DNA from: Puniceicoccales bacterium
GTDB taxonomy: Bacteria; Verrucomicrobiota; Verrucomicrobiia; Opitutales; UBA953
Assembly (NCBI GenBank): GCA_031269335.1
Contig: JAISZI010000028.1
Coordinates: 1 to 34,317 of the forward strand
Direction of reading: 5' to 3'
Length of the DNA stretch: 34,317 nt
The notes under the pieces were generated by a model that did no database searches, was not told the origin of the DNA, and was given only the letters and a program-made list of their open reading frames with translations. Numbering within the stretch: the stretch's first letter is position 1; every line of letters begins with the position of its first letter. Positions 19,041-27,785 of this stretch are shown piece by piece. The position numbers were made by a program, and so were the translations under genes.

Positions 19041-19249
19041 AGAGCGCGGAACCGGCGGATATGCCGCCACCCCCTCCCGCGCCCCAAGTGAAAAGGGGCG
19101 CAACCCATTGCGAGGAAGATGCGCAGGAGCACACCATCATCTATTTCAAAACCGCGCATATTCAAATTTCGGAAATCACATTCTATAAACCGAACTGGCG
19201 TGAAAGGTTTTCGCCAGAAGCCAAATAATGCCTTTTTATTTAACACCAT
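19013..19249 (-). CDS. Doubtful small ORF, unknown function
   Basis: This open frame has 78 codons and lies 22 bases after the stop of the preceding minus-strand gene. An AGGGG lies about 11 bases before the ATG. The first 40 residues (for example FRKPFTPVRF-like basic/aromatic text) and the Arg/Trp-rich end (GWRHIRRFRALADAGW) match no family I know. The second half is GC-rich and contains two hairpins (GGCGG/CCGCC at 19054-19068; GCGCCCC/GGGGCGC at 19079-19101), so it may be translated repeat DNA rather than a gene. If it is not a gene, 18924-19271 is a 348-base non-coding stretch. Confidence 0.25.
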   Translation of the reverse strand: MVLNKKALFGFWRKPFTPVRFIECDFRNLNMRGFEIDDGVLLRIFLAMGCAPFHLGRGRGWRHIRRFRALADAGWVIV

Positions 19250-19271
19250 TGCCCGTTTGTCCCCTAAAATC

Positions 19272-19745
19272 TTATTTTATCATTTTATCCTTGTTTAACA
19301 ATGATAGTAACTGCTGTATATCGTCTATCGGAAATGGTTTTATATTTAAACAGTGTTTTTCCTGCTTACAATCTGTTATAACCAAAGAAAGAACGGGAAT
19401 ACCCCGCCGAGAATGCTCTTTGTTAACGAATTCTAACTCTGCTTTCTCTATATCCGTTAATTTAAGTCTGTATGTCTTGGAAAATCCGGTTCGATAATAT
19501 AAGTCGTTTTGGCGAATCTCAATTTTGAATCCGGATAACCATACTGAAATGAATACGATGCTGGCTATACAAAGGAGCGGAACCACGAGAATATCTCCTG
19601 TTTGTTGATTTCCAGAATATATCGCTCTCCCGATAAGAAAAACGTATAGCGGGATAGGCAGAGCAGGAGCGGCATTCAACACGAAATAAGAGATTCGTTG
19701 TGAACGCGCAGTAAAACTCCTATTTTCGGTTAAATGTCGGCTCAT
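19272..19745 (-). CDS. Two-helix membrane protein with PH-like C-terminal domain
   Basis: The product has about 157 residues. Two hydrophobic segments (about residues 19-41 and 52-70) are followed by a soluble domain of beta-strand character (FKIEIRQNDLYYRTGFSKTY, then LTDIEKAELEF) and a C-terminal amphipathic helix (IDDIQQLLSLLNK). This layout resembles bacterial PH-domain membrane proteins; the family call is tentative. The ATG at 19745 is preferred because a purine-rich GGCGGA lies about 6 bases upstream. A GTG at 19760 would add five residues and abut the dtd stop. The gene is visibly richer in A+T than its neighbours, which suggests acquisition. Function is unknown. Confidence 0.65.
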   Translation of the reverse strand: MSRHLTENRSFTARSQRISYFVLNAAPALPIPLYVFLIGRAIYSGNQQTGDILVVPLLCIASIVFISVWLSGFKIEIRQNDLYYRTGFSKTYRLKLTDIEKAELEFVNKEHSRRGIPVLSLVITDCKQEKHCLNIKPFPIDDIQQLLSLLNKDKMIK

Positions 19746-19760
19746 AAATTTCCGCCGCAC

Positions 19761-20216
19761 TCAAAAATCGCGGCGGTGCGAATCAAACACGAGTGTGACT
19801 GGACCATCGTTGAGCAGGGAAACTTCCATCATTGCGCCAAAAACGCCGGTGGGGACGGGCTTTCCCAGTGCTGTGGAAAATGTGGCGTTAAACTCCCCGT
19901 AAAGTCGCTCCGCTTCCGACGGCGGTGCGGCGCGGTGAAAAGACGGGCGTGTGCCTTTGCGTAGCGTGCCAAACAACGTAAACTGGCTCACGACCAAGCC
20001 CTCGCCGCCGGCGTCGCACACGGAACGGTTCATTTTGCCTTCGGCGTCATCAAAAATGCGTGCCTTCGTAATTTTTTCCACGAGCCATATGATATCTTCG
20101 GCGGAATCGCCGGTTTCCACGCCGAGCAAGACTAAAAGCCCGCGTCCAATCGCGCCGGAGACAACGCCTTTGATCGAAACCGAGGCAGAGGCGACTCGTT
20201 GGACAACGGCTCTCAT
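19761..20216 (-). CDS. dtd: D-aminoacyl-tRNA deacylase
   Basis: This 151-residue cytoplasmic enzyme hydrolyses D-aminoacyl-tRNA (and Gly-tRNA-Ala), preventing D-amino acids from entering proteins. The family start [13 protein letters not shown], the catalytic-site motif SQFTLFGT and the cross-subunit motif [11 protein letters not shown] are present, and the length is standard. Its ATG overlaps the lnt stop in an ATGA, so translation is probably coupled. Placement at the end of a peptidoglycan cluster fits a cell that makes D-Ala and D-Glu, but a functional link is inference. Confidence 0.96.
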   Translation of the reverse strand: MRAVVQRVASASVSIKGVVSGAIGRGLLVLLGVETGDSAEDIIWLVEKITKARIFDDAEGKMNRSVCDAGGEGLVVSQFTLFGTLRKGTRPSFHRAAPPSEAERLYGEFNATFSTALGKPVPTGVFGAMMEVSLLNDGPVTLVFDSHRRDF

Positions 20217-22027
20217 TTGTCGCCGCCTTCCTTTTTACAATGCTCTGACGTTTCCTCACTTTTTGAGACGCGCCCCGGTTTTGCACGCCAGCGGCGATAC
20301 CGCAAACACGCCCAGAGTGTGAGCATTGCAGAGAACTCTACGAGCCAGTTGCCGTAGCGCACGTAAAAGCTCGGTTTGCGTAATGCTGCCGGAAGCACCT
20401 TCACGTCGAACCGTCCGGCACCGCGAAAATAGATGCTTCCGGCGGTGTCCGCCAAAGCTGTTGCCTGACCGATTGGGTTAATGACGCCGCTCCAGCCATT
20501 ATTACCGCAGCGCAGAACGGGCATGCGCAGTCCCGCAGCCATCACTATCGAATGTGCGGCGTGCTGGTGCGCACCTGCTTCGCGCCCGTACCATGCATCA
20601 TTTGTCACCACCACGAGGAAATCCGCGCCGCGTCGTGCCAAATCAAGACCCATGTCAGGAAAAACGTCTTCATAGCAAACAAGTGCACCGGCGTTGAAAC
20701 GAGTAGTGCGCCCGCCGTGCGTAACGGGCACCGGCAACGGGACATCGCGCAAGCCGACAAGGCTGTCGTGCGCGATGGGCACGATTTTTCGCAAGGGCAA
20801 GATGTCCGCAAACGGCACGTATTCGCCAAAGGGAACGAGGTGGCGCTTTGCGTAATAGTCTTTGCCGACGCCTGTGGGCGTCACCGTAAAAACGCCATTG
20901 TAGTAACCAGTGCCCTCGTGGCACACCCCGCCGATGAGCAGTGTCGCCTCTGTCTCGGCAGAAAGTTCGGCAAGGAAACGTTTATAGCCATCATTGTCCG
21001 TGGAGTAGGGCAACGCTGCCTCCGGCCAAAGAATGAGCGTAGGCGCATCGGTGCGGGGCACTCCGCTCGGCGGCGCGGGGGGCAAAGTGCCTGTCCGGGC
21101 ATCAAACACGGGGGTTTTTCGGGAAAGGCGCGACGCCGCCAGAGTGAGGTCACGGACGATGCCACGGTGCTCGCGCAGGCGGGATTCGTCCCATTTAGCG
21201 TTCGGGTCAAAGTCCGTCTGGACGACGCCCAGCGTGAACAAATTTTCCGCCTGTGAATGGAAGTTGCGCACGTCGCGGAGGAAAAAAAACAACGCCGCGA
21301 AAAGAGGCAGGAAGCCGATGTAAAATTCGGGGCAAATTTTACGAAGAAAGCCAGTCGGGCTGGGGAACAATGCCGGTGCCAGTTCTGCCCCTGCCCCGCT
21401 GTGTCTCGCCTTAAGCAGCTCGGATTGTGCGCGTTCGCGATCCTCAAAAAAACGCAAGATGTAGCGCGCCAGGCCGATGTTAAAAAGGATGACGGCGAAA
21501 CTAATTGCCCACGGTCCGCCCCACGAACAAAGCATGAGCATTGAGGGGCGTTGCCATTGCGTCTCCGCGAGCAGACCCCACGGGAAACCGGTCAAAATCC
21601 AACTCCGCACCCATTCGAGCGTTACCCATGCGCCCGCAAGCCCGAGTTGCGCAATCATGCGTCCCATGAGCGATGCGCGGACAGTTCTTGGGAAAATCCA
21701 CCGCAGCAAAGCCAGCCACGCCACCGGAAACGCTGCCACGGCGGCAGTGAGAAAGACGAGGCCCAGCCACCCTAACGGCGGATACACGTGGCGCAGCCAG
21801 ATAAGCGTCACTATCTGCGCCCCCCACATTGCGCCGACGGACGCGATTAGCCATGTCTTCCACCGCGGAGTCGAAGCTGCCCACAAGATAAACGGAATCG
21901 CCCACACCCACACCGCCTCGGCGAGGTCGAAACCCGGCATCGCCACAGCGTAAAGCACCCCGGCTCCTGCGCCGACAACCCACGGCAGCAAACGTAACGC
22001 ACGGTAAGTATTTCCAAAAAAAGACAT
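20213..22027 (-). CDS. lnt: Apolipoprotein N-acyltransferase
   Basis: This integral inner-membrane enzyme adds the third acyl chain to the N-terminal Cys of lipoproteins. The protein has about 604 residues, longer than the usual 510 or so. It has several N-terminal membrane spans, a nitrilase-like periplasmic domain and a last span near the C-terminus. The catalytic Glu is in [11 protein letters not shown] (about residue 337), the Lys in [12 protein letters not shown] (about 391) and the Cys in [11 protein letters not shown] (about 450). The ATG at 22027 ([16 protein letters not shown]) is chosen because the 16 codons upstream are hydrophilic and unlike the family. It sits 81 bases after murC-murB and overlaps dtd by ATGA. 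A natural client in this cluster is the LysM lipoprotein. Confidence 0.94.
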   Translation of the reverse strand: MSFFGNTYRALRLLPWVVGAGAGVLYAVAMPGFDLAEAVWVWAIPFILWAASTPRWKTWLIASVGAMWGAQIVTLIWLRHVYPPLGWLGLVFLTAAVAAFPVAWLALLRWIFPRTVRASLMGRMIAQLGLAGAWVTLEWVRSWILTGFPWGLLAETQWQRPSMLMLCSWGGPWAISFAVILFNIGLARYILRFFEDRERAQSELLKARHSGAGAELAPALFPSPTGFLRKICPEFYIGFLPLFAALFFFLRDVRNFHSQAENLFTLGVVQTDFDPNAKWDESRLREHRGIVRDLTLAASRLSRKTPVFDARTGTLPPAPPSGVPRTDAPTLILWPEAALPYSTDNDGYKRFLAELSAETEATLLIGGVCHEGTGYYNGVFTVTPTGVGKDYYAKRHLVPFGEYVPFADILPLRKIVPIAHDSLVGLRDVPLPVPVTHGGRTTRFNAGALVCYEDVFPDMGLDLARRGADFLVVVTNDAWYGREAGAHQHAAHSIVMAAGLRMPVLRCGNNGWSGVINPIGQATALADTAGSIYFRGAGRFDVKVLPAALRKPSFYVRYGNWLVEFSAMLTLWACLRYRRWRAKPGRVSKSEETSEHCKKEGGDK

Positions 22028-22108
22028 CGCTCGGTGGATAGCACAAAAACCCTTCTGTGAAACACTAACCCGCAAATCGCATCAGAAAAATTCAGCCGAA
22101 AACGCAGA

Positions 22109-24310
22109 TCACCATTGTTCGCCGAGGAGGATAATTTCGGGTTCGAGGGAAATTCCCGTCTTGGAAAAAACGGTGGAGCGGACATGGCGAACGAGAGTGG
22201 CAATGTCGGTGGCGGTTGCTGAACCGGCATTGACAACGAAGTTGGCGTGGACGGGCGAGACAATCGCGCCACCGACGGCAACTCCTTTCAACCCAAGGGA
22301 ATCTATAATGCGACCGGCACTGCCATCGGGCGGATTTTTGAAGGCGCAGCCCGCACTGCGTCCCGCCGGTTGGGAAGCGCGGCGGCGGTCGGCGAAGGCA
22401 CGCATTTGGGTGCGCAAGTCATCGGGGTCTCCGCAGCCGGAGGCGATCAGCGAAACTTCGAGCACGACGGAATCGTGCAGCTCTGGGCAATCGCGTTTGC
22501 CAAAAGAAAAAAAAGCGCGCGGGCTTTCGTGGAAGACGCCGGAGGCATCGAGCCATTTCACGGATTCGACGCGGTCGAAGATGCACGCGCCCCTGGCGCC
22601 GGCGTTCATGCGCAGGGCACCGCCGAGAGTGCCCGGAATGCCTTCCAGAAACGCAAAGCCTTCGAGACCGGCACCCGCAGCGTTGACGGCGATTTGGCGC
22701 AAAGACGCGCCACCGGCGCAGATGAGGCGCGGCGGCTCAAGCCTGATGCTGCTCCAATCCGGCAAGCGCGGAGAAATGACGATGCCGTTGAAATCGGAGT
22801 CGGACACCAACAGGTTGGAGCCTTTGCCGAGAAGGCAGTGCGGAAGGGCGCGTTCTGAGGCTTCGCGCAGCAAGGCGCGGAGTTCGTCGAGCGTATCCGG
22901 TTCGGCGTAAAAAGCGCAGCGTCCACCGCAGCCGAATGTCGTTCGTGAGCCGACGGGAAAGTCGTGCGCCAAGGCGCTCCACCGGATTTGCGCAGCGAAA
23001 GCAGAAGCGCGTTCCCCAATGTCGCCAGCACCGATGAAAACGAGCGTGTCGCGGGCGTGGGACGCGGTTTGGCGTGATTTGGCGGCAGCGAGGGCGGTGT
23101 CGGCGAGGGCATCCCAGCCGCATTTGTCGTGGAGCAAGGCGAAGCGCGGGTCGTTGTTTGCAGCCGAAAAGACACTGGCGGTAGAACCGCCTTCGACAGG
23201 TGTTTCGCCGGCAGAATAAACGGGGAGCAACAACACCTTATCCGCCGCGACAAGGGCGGTGGCGAACTCGCGTGCGTATTGGCGCGTGCGCGTGTGGCGG
23301 TGCGGTTGAAAGACGGCGGTGAGGCTCGCCGTGGCTGCCATATTGCCGCGCAGGTGGCGCAAAAGCGCGGTGATCTCGGTGGGATGGTGGGCATAGTCCG
23401 CCATGATTCGCAGGGTGCCTCCTTCAAATAACACATCTTGGCGGCGGCGAATACCGTTGAACCTGCCAAGGGGAGGCGTGCCCGTTTGCCCCGCGATATA
23501 ACGGGTGACGGCGAGGGCAATGTGCTCGTTGATAACATTAAAACTGGCGGCGGCGTCCACGGGAACAACGACGACGCGGGCGGACGCACCAGCGGCGAGA
23601 CGTCGAAGGCGCTCACTGCAATCGGGGACGAAAATGGCGCGGCGCGTGCGTCGAAAAAGGGCGCTGAACACGGCTTCGAGGTCGTCAATGGAACGGTAAT
23701 AATCGGGGTGATCCCAGTCGAGATTCACGGCGACGGTTATTTCAGGGGAAAAGCGCCCAATGGTGCCATCGCTTTCGTCAATCTCGGCGACGACCCACGG
23801 GGTAGAGCCGACATGGGCGGGAGGCACGGTTTCATCGCGATAGAGACCACCGAGGATGTAACCAGCGTCAACTCCGGCGGCGAGAAGTGCCTGGGCAAGC
23901 ATTCCGCAAGTGGTGGTTTTGCCGTGGCTGCCGCAGACGGCGATGAGGTGTTTGTCGCAGACACGTTTTGCAAGCAGTTCTCCACGGCGCAAAAACGGGA
24001 TGCCGAGGGCGGTCGCAATTTTGCGTTGGGGATGGTCGGAGTTGACCGCGCTGGAAAAACCCACGAGAGCCGGAAGCGGCGCAGTCGAGGCAGAAAAAGG
24101 AACAAGAGAGACACCGGCGGAGTGCAACAGGGTGCTCATCGGCGGTTTAACGGCATCGTCCCAACCGGAGACCTCCCAGCCTTCGCGCCGCAGGTAAATG
24201 GCAAGCGGTCCGACACCCATGCCGCAAACACCGATCAGGTGCACGTGCGGCACCGCCAGAGCGGAAGCGGCGGGTTGGTTGGCGGATGGCGGTGGTGGTG
24301 GCGGTGTCAT
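22109..24310 (-). CDS. murC-murB: MurC-MurB fusion: UDP-MurNAc-L-alanine ligase / UDP-MurNAc dehydrogenase
   Basis: One 733-residue chain holds two cytoplasmic precursor enzymes. Residues about 20-440 are MurC: the nucleotide-sugar fold HLIGVCGMGVGPLA, the ATP loop GSHGKTTT (127-134), EIDESDGT (176-183), the DYAHHPTEI motif (305-313) and FQPHRHTRTRQ. Residues about 446-733 are MurB: the FAD-binding VGSRTTFGCGG, LGKGSNLLVSD, EGIPGTLGGALRMNAGA, and a C-terminal domain ending LEPEIILLGEQW. The MurB part is the short type without the Tyr loop. The residue at the usual catalytic Ser position is Cys655 (SAGCAFKNP). The N-terminus carries a six-Pro run. It overlaps murG by ATGA. MurB reduces enolpyruvyl-UDP-GlcNAc and MurC then adds L-Ala, so the fusion joins consecutive steps. 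Confidence 0.95.
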   Translation of the reverse strand: MTPPPPPPSANQPAASALAVPHVHLIGVCGMGVGPLAIYLRREGWEVSGWDDAVKPPMSTLLHSAGVSLVPFSASTAPLPALVGFSSAVNSDHPQRKIATALGIPFLRRGELLAKRVCDKHLIAVCGSHGKTTTCGMLAQALLAAGVDAGYILGGLYRDETVPPAHVGSTPWVVAEIDESDGTIGRFSPEITVAVNLDWDHPDYYRSIDDLEAVFSALFRRTRRAIFVPDCSERLRRLAAGASARVVVVPVDAAASFNVINEHIALAVTRYIAGQTGTPPLGRFNGIRRRQDVLFEGGTLRIMADYAHHPTEITALLRHLRGNMAATASLTAVFQPHRHTRTRQYAREFATALVAADKVLLLPVYSAGETPVEGGSTASVFSAANNDPRFALLHDKCGWDALADTALAAAKSRQTASHARDTLVFIGAGDIGERASAFAAQIRWSALAHDFPVGSRTTFGCGGRCAFYAEPDTLDELRALLREASERALPHCLLGKGSNLLVSDSDFNGIVISPRLPDWSSIRLEPPRLICAGGASLRQIAVNAAGAGLEGFAFLEGIPGTLGGALRMNAGARGACIFDRVESVKWLDASGVFHESPRAFFSFGKRDCPELHDSVVLEVSLIASGCGDPDDLRTQMRAFADRRRASQPAGRSAGCAFKNPPDGSAGRIIDSLGLKGVAVGGAIVSPVHANFVVNAGSATATDIATLVRHVRSTVFSKTGISLEPEIILLGEQW

Positions 24311-25431
24311 TTACGCATGAGTTGCTCGATGTCGGCGACGATGTGTTGCCATGCGAACTCACCGCGGGCGGCGCGCAAGTTCTCGCGAAAGACGGCGAGA
24401 GCGGCGGCGTCTTGCAGGAGGCGAAGGACTTCTGCGGTCAAGTGCTCCGTTGACGCCGTTGACGCGGCGGGATCGGCGGTGGTGGCGATTTGATTTTGGG
24501 GCAGGACACGGCACCCACCGAGTTTTTCGAGGTGGCAGGCATTGGCGTCCTGGTGCTTGTCCGCCGCCTGCGGGTAAGGGACGAGGATGGACGGAAGGGC
24601 GCAGACGACAAACTCCGCGACAGTGCCCGCTCCAGCGCGTGAAACAGCGAGATCGGCTGCCGAAAGAACATCTGCCATGCGATCACAAAAAGGGATGCAT
24701 CGGAAAACTATACCTCCGCCGACGGCATCGTTTGCGGCAGGTGCCGCCGATGATGCGCTCTGACCGGTGACACAAAGGACGTGGACGCCCGCAGCAAAGA
24801 ATTTTTCGCGGTTGCGCAGCGCCCACTCATTAAGCGGAGCGGCGCCTTGGCTCCCGCCAATGACGAGCAAGAGGCAACCTTCTTGCGGAAAACCAAGCGA
24901 TCGGCGGGCGGCGGCGGCGGGCAACGGCACTATTTCTTCGCGCACGGGGAACCCCGCAGAGCGCAGGGCGCGTGCGGCGATTCGCGGCACTGCCACACCC
25001 GCAGGCACCCAGACTCGCGCAGCAAACCTCGACAACGCCCGCACCGCCTTTCCCGCAACGCGGTTTGCTTCGTGCAATGCCACAGGCGTTCCCATGAGGC
25101 GGGCGGCGAGAGTCGGTCCTATCGAAAGAAAACCGCCAAACGCCACGAGCACAGCGGGGCGGCGGGCACGCACAAGCCGCAGCGAAAACAGCAGCGAACG
25201 GGCAGTTTCTATCGCGAAATGCAACACGCCGCCCGCGGTAATCTTCAAACCGGTGCCTGGGGCACGCAAAAATTGCAACTTGGGGTATTTTTCGAGCAAA
25301 CGGGCGTCCACGCCCTTTTCGCTGACAAGGAGCAGGCACTCATGCCCCCGTGCACCCAATGCCTCGGCGAGGGCTATGCCCGGTGAGAGATGCCCGCCCG
25401 TTCCACCGCAAACGATGAGGACAACACTCAT
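24307..25431 (-). CDS. murG: Lipid II-forming N-acetylglucosaminyltransferase
   Basis: MurG transfers GlcNAc from UDP-GlcNAc to lipid I on the inner face of the cytoplasmic membrane, giving lipid II. The 374-residue protein has the N-terminal glycine loop GGTGGHLSPG (residues 9-18), a second glycine-rich segment GGSQGAAPLNEWAL that begins the C-terminal Rossmann half, and the UDP-GlcNAc-binding VSRAGAGTVAEF with PYPQAADKHQDANA. It overlaps ftsW upstream and murC-murB downstream by 4 bases each, so the three genes are likely translationally coupled. Confidence 0.96.
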   Translation of the reverse strand: MSVVLIVCGGTGGHLSPGIALAEALGARGHECLLLVSEKGVDARLLEKYPKLQFLRAPGTGLKITAGGVLHFAIETARSLLFSLRLVRARRPAVLVAFGGFLSIGPTLAARLMGTPVALHEANRVAGKAVRALSRFAARVWVPAGVAVPRIAARALRSAGFPVREEIVPLPAAAARRSLGFPQEGCLLLVIGGSQGAAPLNEWALRNREKFFAAGVHVLCVTGQSASSAAPAANDAVGGGIVFRCIPFCDRMADVLSAADLAVSRAGAGTVAEFVVCALPSILVPYPQAADKHQDANACHLEKLGGCRVLPQNQIATTADPAASTASTEHLTAEVLRLLQDAAALAVFRENLRAARGEFAWQHIVADIEQLMRK

Positions 25432-26750
25432 GGCGCGTCTTTTCCTTCCTCTCGCTCAATATCGTTCCCCCATTCGACACTGGCGTATCCGCTGTCCGTT
25501 TTTCGCGGACGCGCCCAGTGGCGCATGCAATTCAAGATTACGCCGACGAAGATGGACATGGTGACGATATTTGAGCCGCCGTAACTGATGAAGGGAAGCG
25601 AGATGCCCTTGGTCGGCAGCAGACCGGTAACGACGCCCATGTTAATAACTGCTTGAAGCACAATAAAAAGCATCGCCCCAAAACAAAGATGAATATGGTA
25701 AAGATCGTCGGCTCGAAGCAGATTCAACAAGACGACAAAGAAAAAGGAAAAGAACAGAAGCACAACGCCGAGGGTGGCGTAAAAACCGCACTCTTCGCCG
25801 ATGGCAGCGAAGATGAAATCGGTCTGCGCCTCCGGCGTAAAATAGCGTTGCTGGACGCCGTTGCCCAAACCCTTGCCCGTCATGCCGCCCTCGGCGAACG
25901 CCTGCTTCCCTTGCAAGAGCTGGAAGCCCTCGTTCGTGCTCATTGCCACGGGATCGAGGAAGGACGCCACACGGTTCATGCGCGCCGGCCAGTGGTAAAT
26001 GACAGCCGCGAACACCAGTGCTCCCGCCAGCACCGTCGGCAACAGATAACGCAGGCGCGCACCGCCGAGAAACAACATCGCCGCGCCCGTCATGCCGCAA
26101 AGAGCCATTGTTCCCAAATCCGGCGCAAGACCAATGAGAATGCACGGAATCCCGATGATGACGGAGGGGAGGACGAAGCCGAAAGTGAATTTCCCCAATC
26201 CGGAGGTCGGATTAAGACTTAACCACGAAAAAGTTTTCCCGCCACGGGAACGGAGGCGGAATTTGCGCGGGGCGTGCAAGGCGCGCACCGTCGGACCGAC
26301 GGACAGACATTGCGCGAGCAGGAAGAGAAGGGAGACTTTCGCAAGTTCGGACACCTGAAGTTTGAACACGCCCAAATCTATCCAGCGCGCGGAACCCTTC
26401 GTTTCTACGCCCTTGATTAACAACCAAATGAGACCAAGCGAAGTCAGGATGTAAAACGGCAGGGCAAGGAAACGTATTTTCTCGAAGTTCACCAAATAGG
26501 CGACGAAGCCACAGGCGACGGCGGCACCGAGCCATCTGAGCTGGATGATAAACTCGCCGCGCAGACCATACGTGTCCGAAGTCATTTTCCCAGCACTGGA
26601 TAAGACTACCAGCCCGATCGCCGCCAAAATTGCCACAAAAACGACTATCAGACCGGCGGACACTTTGAACGGGTTCCCATTGCCCGTTTGACCCGAGGAA
26701 ACGCCCCTCTCGCCTACGGCGTGCGTCTCGGATTGGTCGTCATCTGCCAT
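25428..26750 (-). CDS. ftsW: Septal peptidoglycan glycosyltransferase FtsW (SEDS family)
   Basis: This 440-residue polytopic membrane protein polymerises lipid II at the division site together with a class B PBP. SEDS signatures are GSARWIDLGVFKLQVSELAK, APDLGTM, GKGLGNGVQQRYFTPEAQTD with the catalytic-type Asp near residue 311, IGEECGF, and the C-terminal PTKGISLPFISYGGSN. A basic cytoplasmic insertion of about 40 residues (around RKFRLRSRGGKTFSWLSLNP) lies between membrane segments; such loops vary in the family. FtsW is preferred over RodA because of the dcw location next to murG. The upstream gap contains an intrinsic terminator for the preceding gene. Confidence 0.95.
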   Translation of the reverse strand: MADDDQSETHAVGERGVSSGQTGNGNPFKVSAGLIVVFVAILAAIGLVVLSSAGKMTSDTYGLRGEFIIQLRWLGAAVACGFVAYLVNFEKIRFLALPFYILTSLGLIWLLIKGVETKGSARWIDLGVFKLQVSELAKVSLLFLLAQCLSVGPTVRALHAPRKFRLRSRGGKTFSWLSLNPTSGLGKFTFGFVLPSVIIGIPCILIGLAPDLGTMALCGMTGAAMLFLGGARLRYLLPTVLAGALVFAAVIYHWPARMNRVASFLDPVAMSTNEGFQLLQGKQAFAEGGMTGKGLGNGVQQRYFTPEAQTDFIFAAIGEECGFYATLGVVLLFFSFFFVVLLNLLRADDLYHIHLCFGAMLFIVLQAVINMGVVTGLLPTKGISLPFISYGGSNIVTMSIFVGVILNCMRHWARPRKTDSGYASVEWGNDIEREEGKDAP

Positions 26751-26780
26751 AACGGGCGGGGGTCGTTGAACCGGTGTTCA

Positions 26781-26820
26781 CAAAGAAAAGCGGTCTGGCA
26801 CACCGCAAGCATGCCAGACC
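26781..26820 (-). terminator. Intrinsic terminator between the LysM gene and ftsW
   Basis: On the minus strand, a perfect 9-bp stem GGTCTGGCA/TGCCAGACC (26820-26812 with 26800-26792) encloses an 11-base loop and is followed by GCTTTTCTTTG. The plus-strand side is followed by an A-rich tract, so the element is oriented to stop minus-strand transcripts leaving the LysM gene. Confidence 0.7.
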
Positions 26821-26849
26821 AGATTACAGAAAAAGAGAGATGCGCCCAA

Positions 26850-27701
26850 TCAGAGCGCGCTTCCCGGAACGGGGACGGCTTCGGCGGGCGGCGGCGGCTC
26901 CGGCGTGGCAATCACGGAAGTCGGCGTCGTCTCGACGGGAGCCGGCGGGGGAAGAAGCAGCGCGTCAGTGGAGACGGGCGATGCAGGTTCGAGCGGAGGA
27001 GGAGGGACGGTGCCGGAATTCGCGGCGGGCGCCGTAGATTCGGGAATGCGCAAGGTCTTGCCTTCGCGGACCGAATGATTCGTCAACCCGTTAAGTGCCA
27101 TGATTTTGGTAACGGTCGTTTTGTAGCGCAGGGCGAGATGGGAAAGCGTTTCGCCACGGGCGAGGGTATGGGTGCGGAAACCGTCTTGGACAGGCGCGAC
27201 TGGGGTAGTGTTGGGAGTGCCAGTGGAATTTTTGGGCGGAATTATCAGCTTCTGTTTGGGGCGGATTTTGTCGCCAGTCAAATTGTTCGCCCTGCGCAAC
27301 GCGGCGAGGGAAACACCGTGGCGGCGGGCAATCGCACCGAGCGTATCGCCGCTTTTCACGATATACTCGCTGCCACCAACGACGGGCGGCGGCGGCGGTG
27401 GCGGCGGCGGCGGGGAAACGTGCGCGGGCGGCGGGCTGTCACCGACGGGCGGCGGCGGCGGGACCGGCGTCTCGACGGGCACGGTGCTCTCACCGCCATT
27501 GAGAACGGGCGACACCCTGGCTTCGGCGGGCGTGCTCGCAGGAGAGGTGCGGGCAACAGGTCTGCCGGAATAGACAGCGGTGTTATCAGCGTATTTGTCC
27601 TCGTAGCCAGATTCAGTGTGGCAACCGCCCGCGGAGACAAGGAGCGCGACGGGGATGACGTGCACTAGCACGACAGCAGAAATGGTGAAGGTGGATTTCA
27701 T
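26850..27701 (-). CDS. LysM-domain lipoprotein of the dcw cluster
   Basis: The 283-residue product begins with a signal peptide ending SAGGC, so Cys27 is the probable lipidation site. A Pro-rich linker follows, including a run of ten Pro at residues 97-106. Two LysM domains lie at about residues 112-155 (EYIVKSGDTLGAIARRHGVS) and 177-220 (HTLARGETLSHLALRYKTTV). A second Pro/Ala-rich tail runs to the end. LysM modules bind GlcNAc-containing glycans, so peptidoglycan tethering is the likely role; no catalytic domain is visible. It sits between murD and ftsW, where such a gene is not part of the classical cluster, and is followed by a terminator. Confidence 0.9.
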   Translation of the reverse strand: MKSTFTISAVVLVHVIPVALLVSAGGCHTESGYEDKYADNTAVYSGRPVARTSPASTPAEARVSPVLNGGESTVPVETPVPPPPPVGDSPPPAHVSPPPPPPPPPPVVGGSEYIVKSGDTLGAIARRHGVSLAALRRANNLTGDKIRPKQKLIIPPKNSTGTPNTTPVAPVQDGFRTHTLARGETLSHLALRYKTTVTKIMALNGLTNHSVREGKTLRIPESTAPAANSGTVPPPPLEPASPVSTDALLLPPPAPVETTPTSVIATPEPPPPAEAVPVPGSAL

Positions 27702-27785
27702 TGGCGTTTCTCGTGGAAAGTAACTGGAAAGAAGAAAGTGTGCGAAGGGGGTAACTTCTGGGGGACAAAGAGGAGCAATTCAATT

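Noticed and set aside
23438-24493. 351-codon plus-strand frame opposite murC and murG
   Set aside because: Antisense shadow of the MurC coding region with no recognisable domain and no ribosome site.
26767-26780. TGAAC-N4-GTTCA palindrome upstream of ftsW, resembling a Gram-positive LexA box (GAACN4GTTC)
   Set aside because: Five-base arms with a 4-base gap are expected tens of times by chance in a window this size. The arms also differ from the TGTTC-N4-GAACA motif that I recall for Verrucomicrobia LexA, and ftsW is not a usual SOS target.
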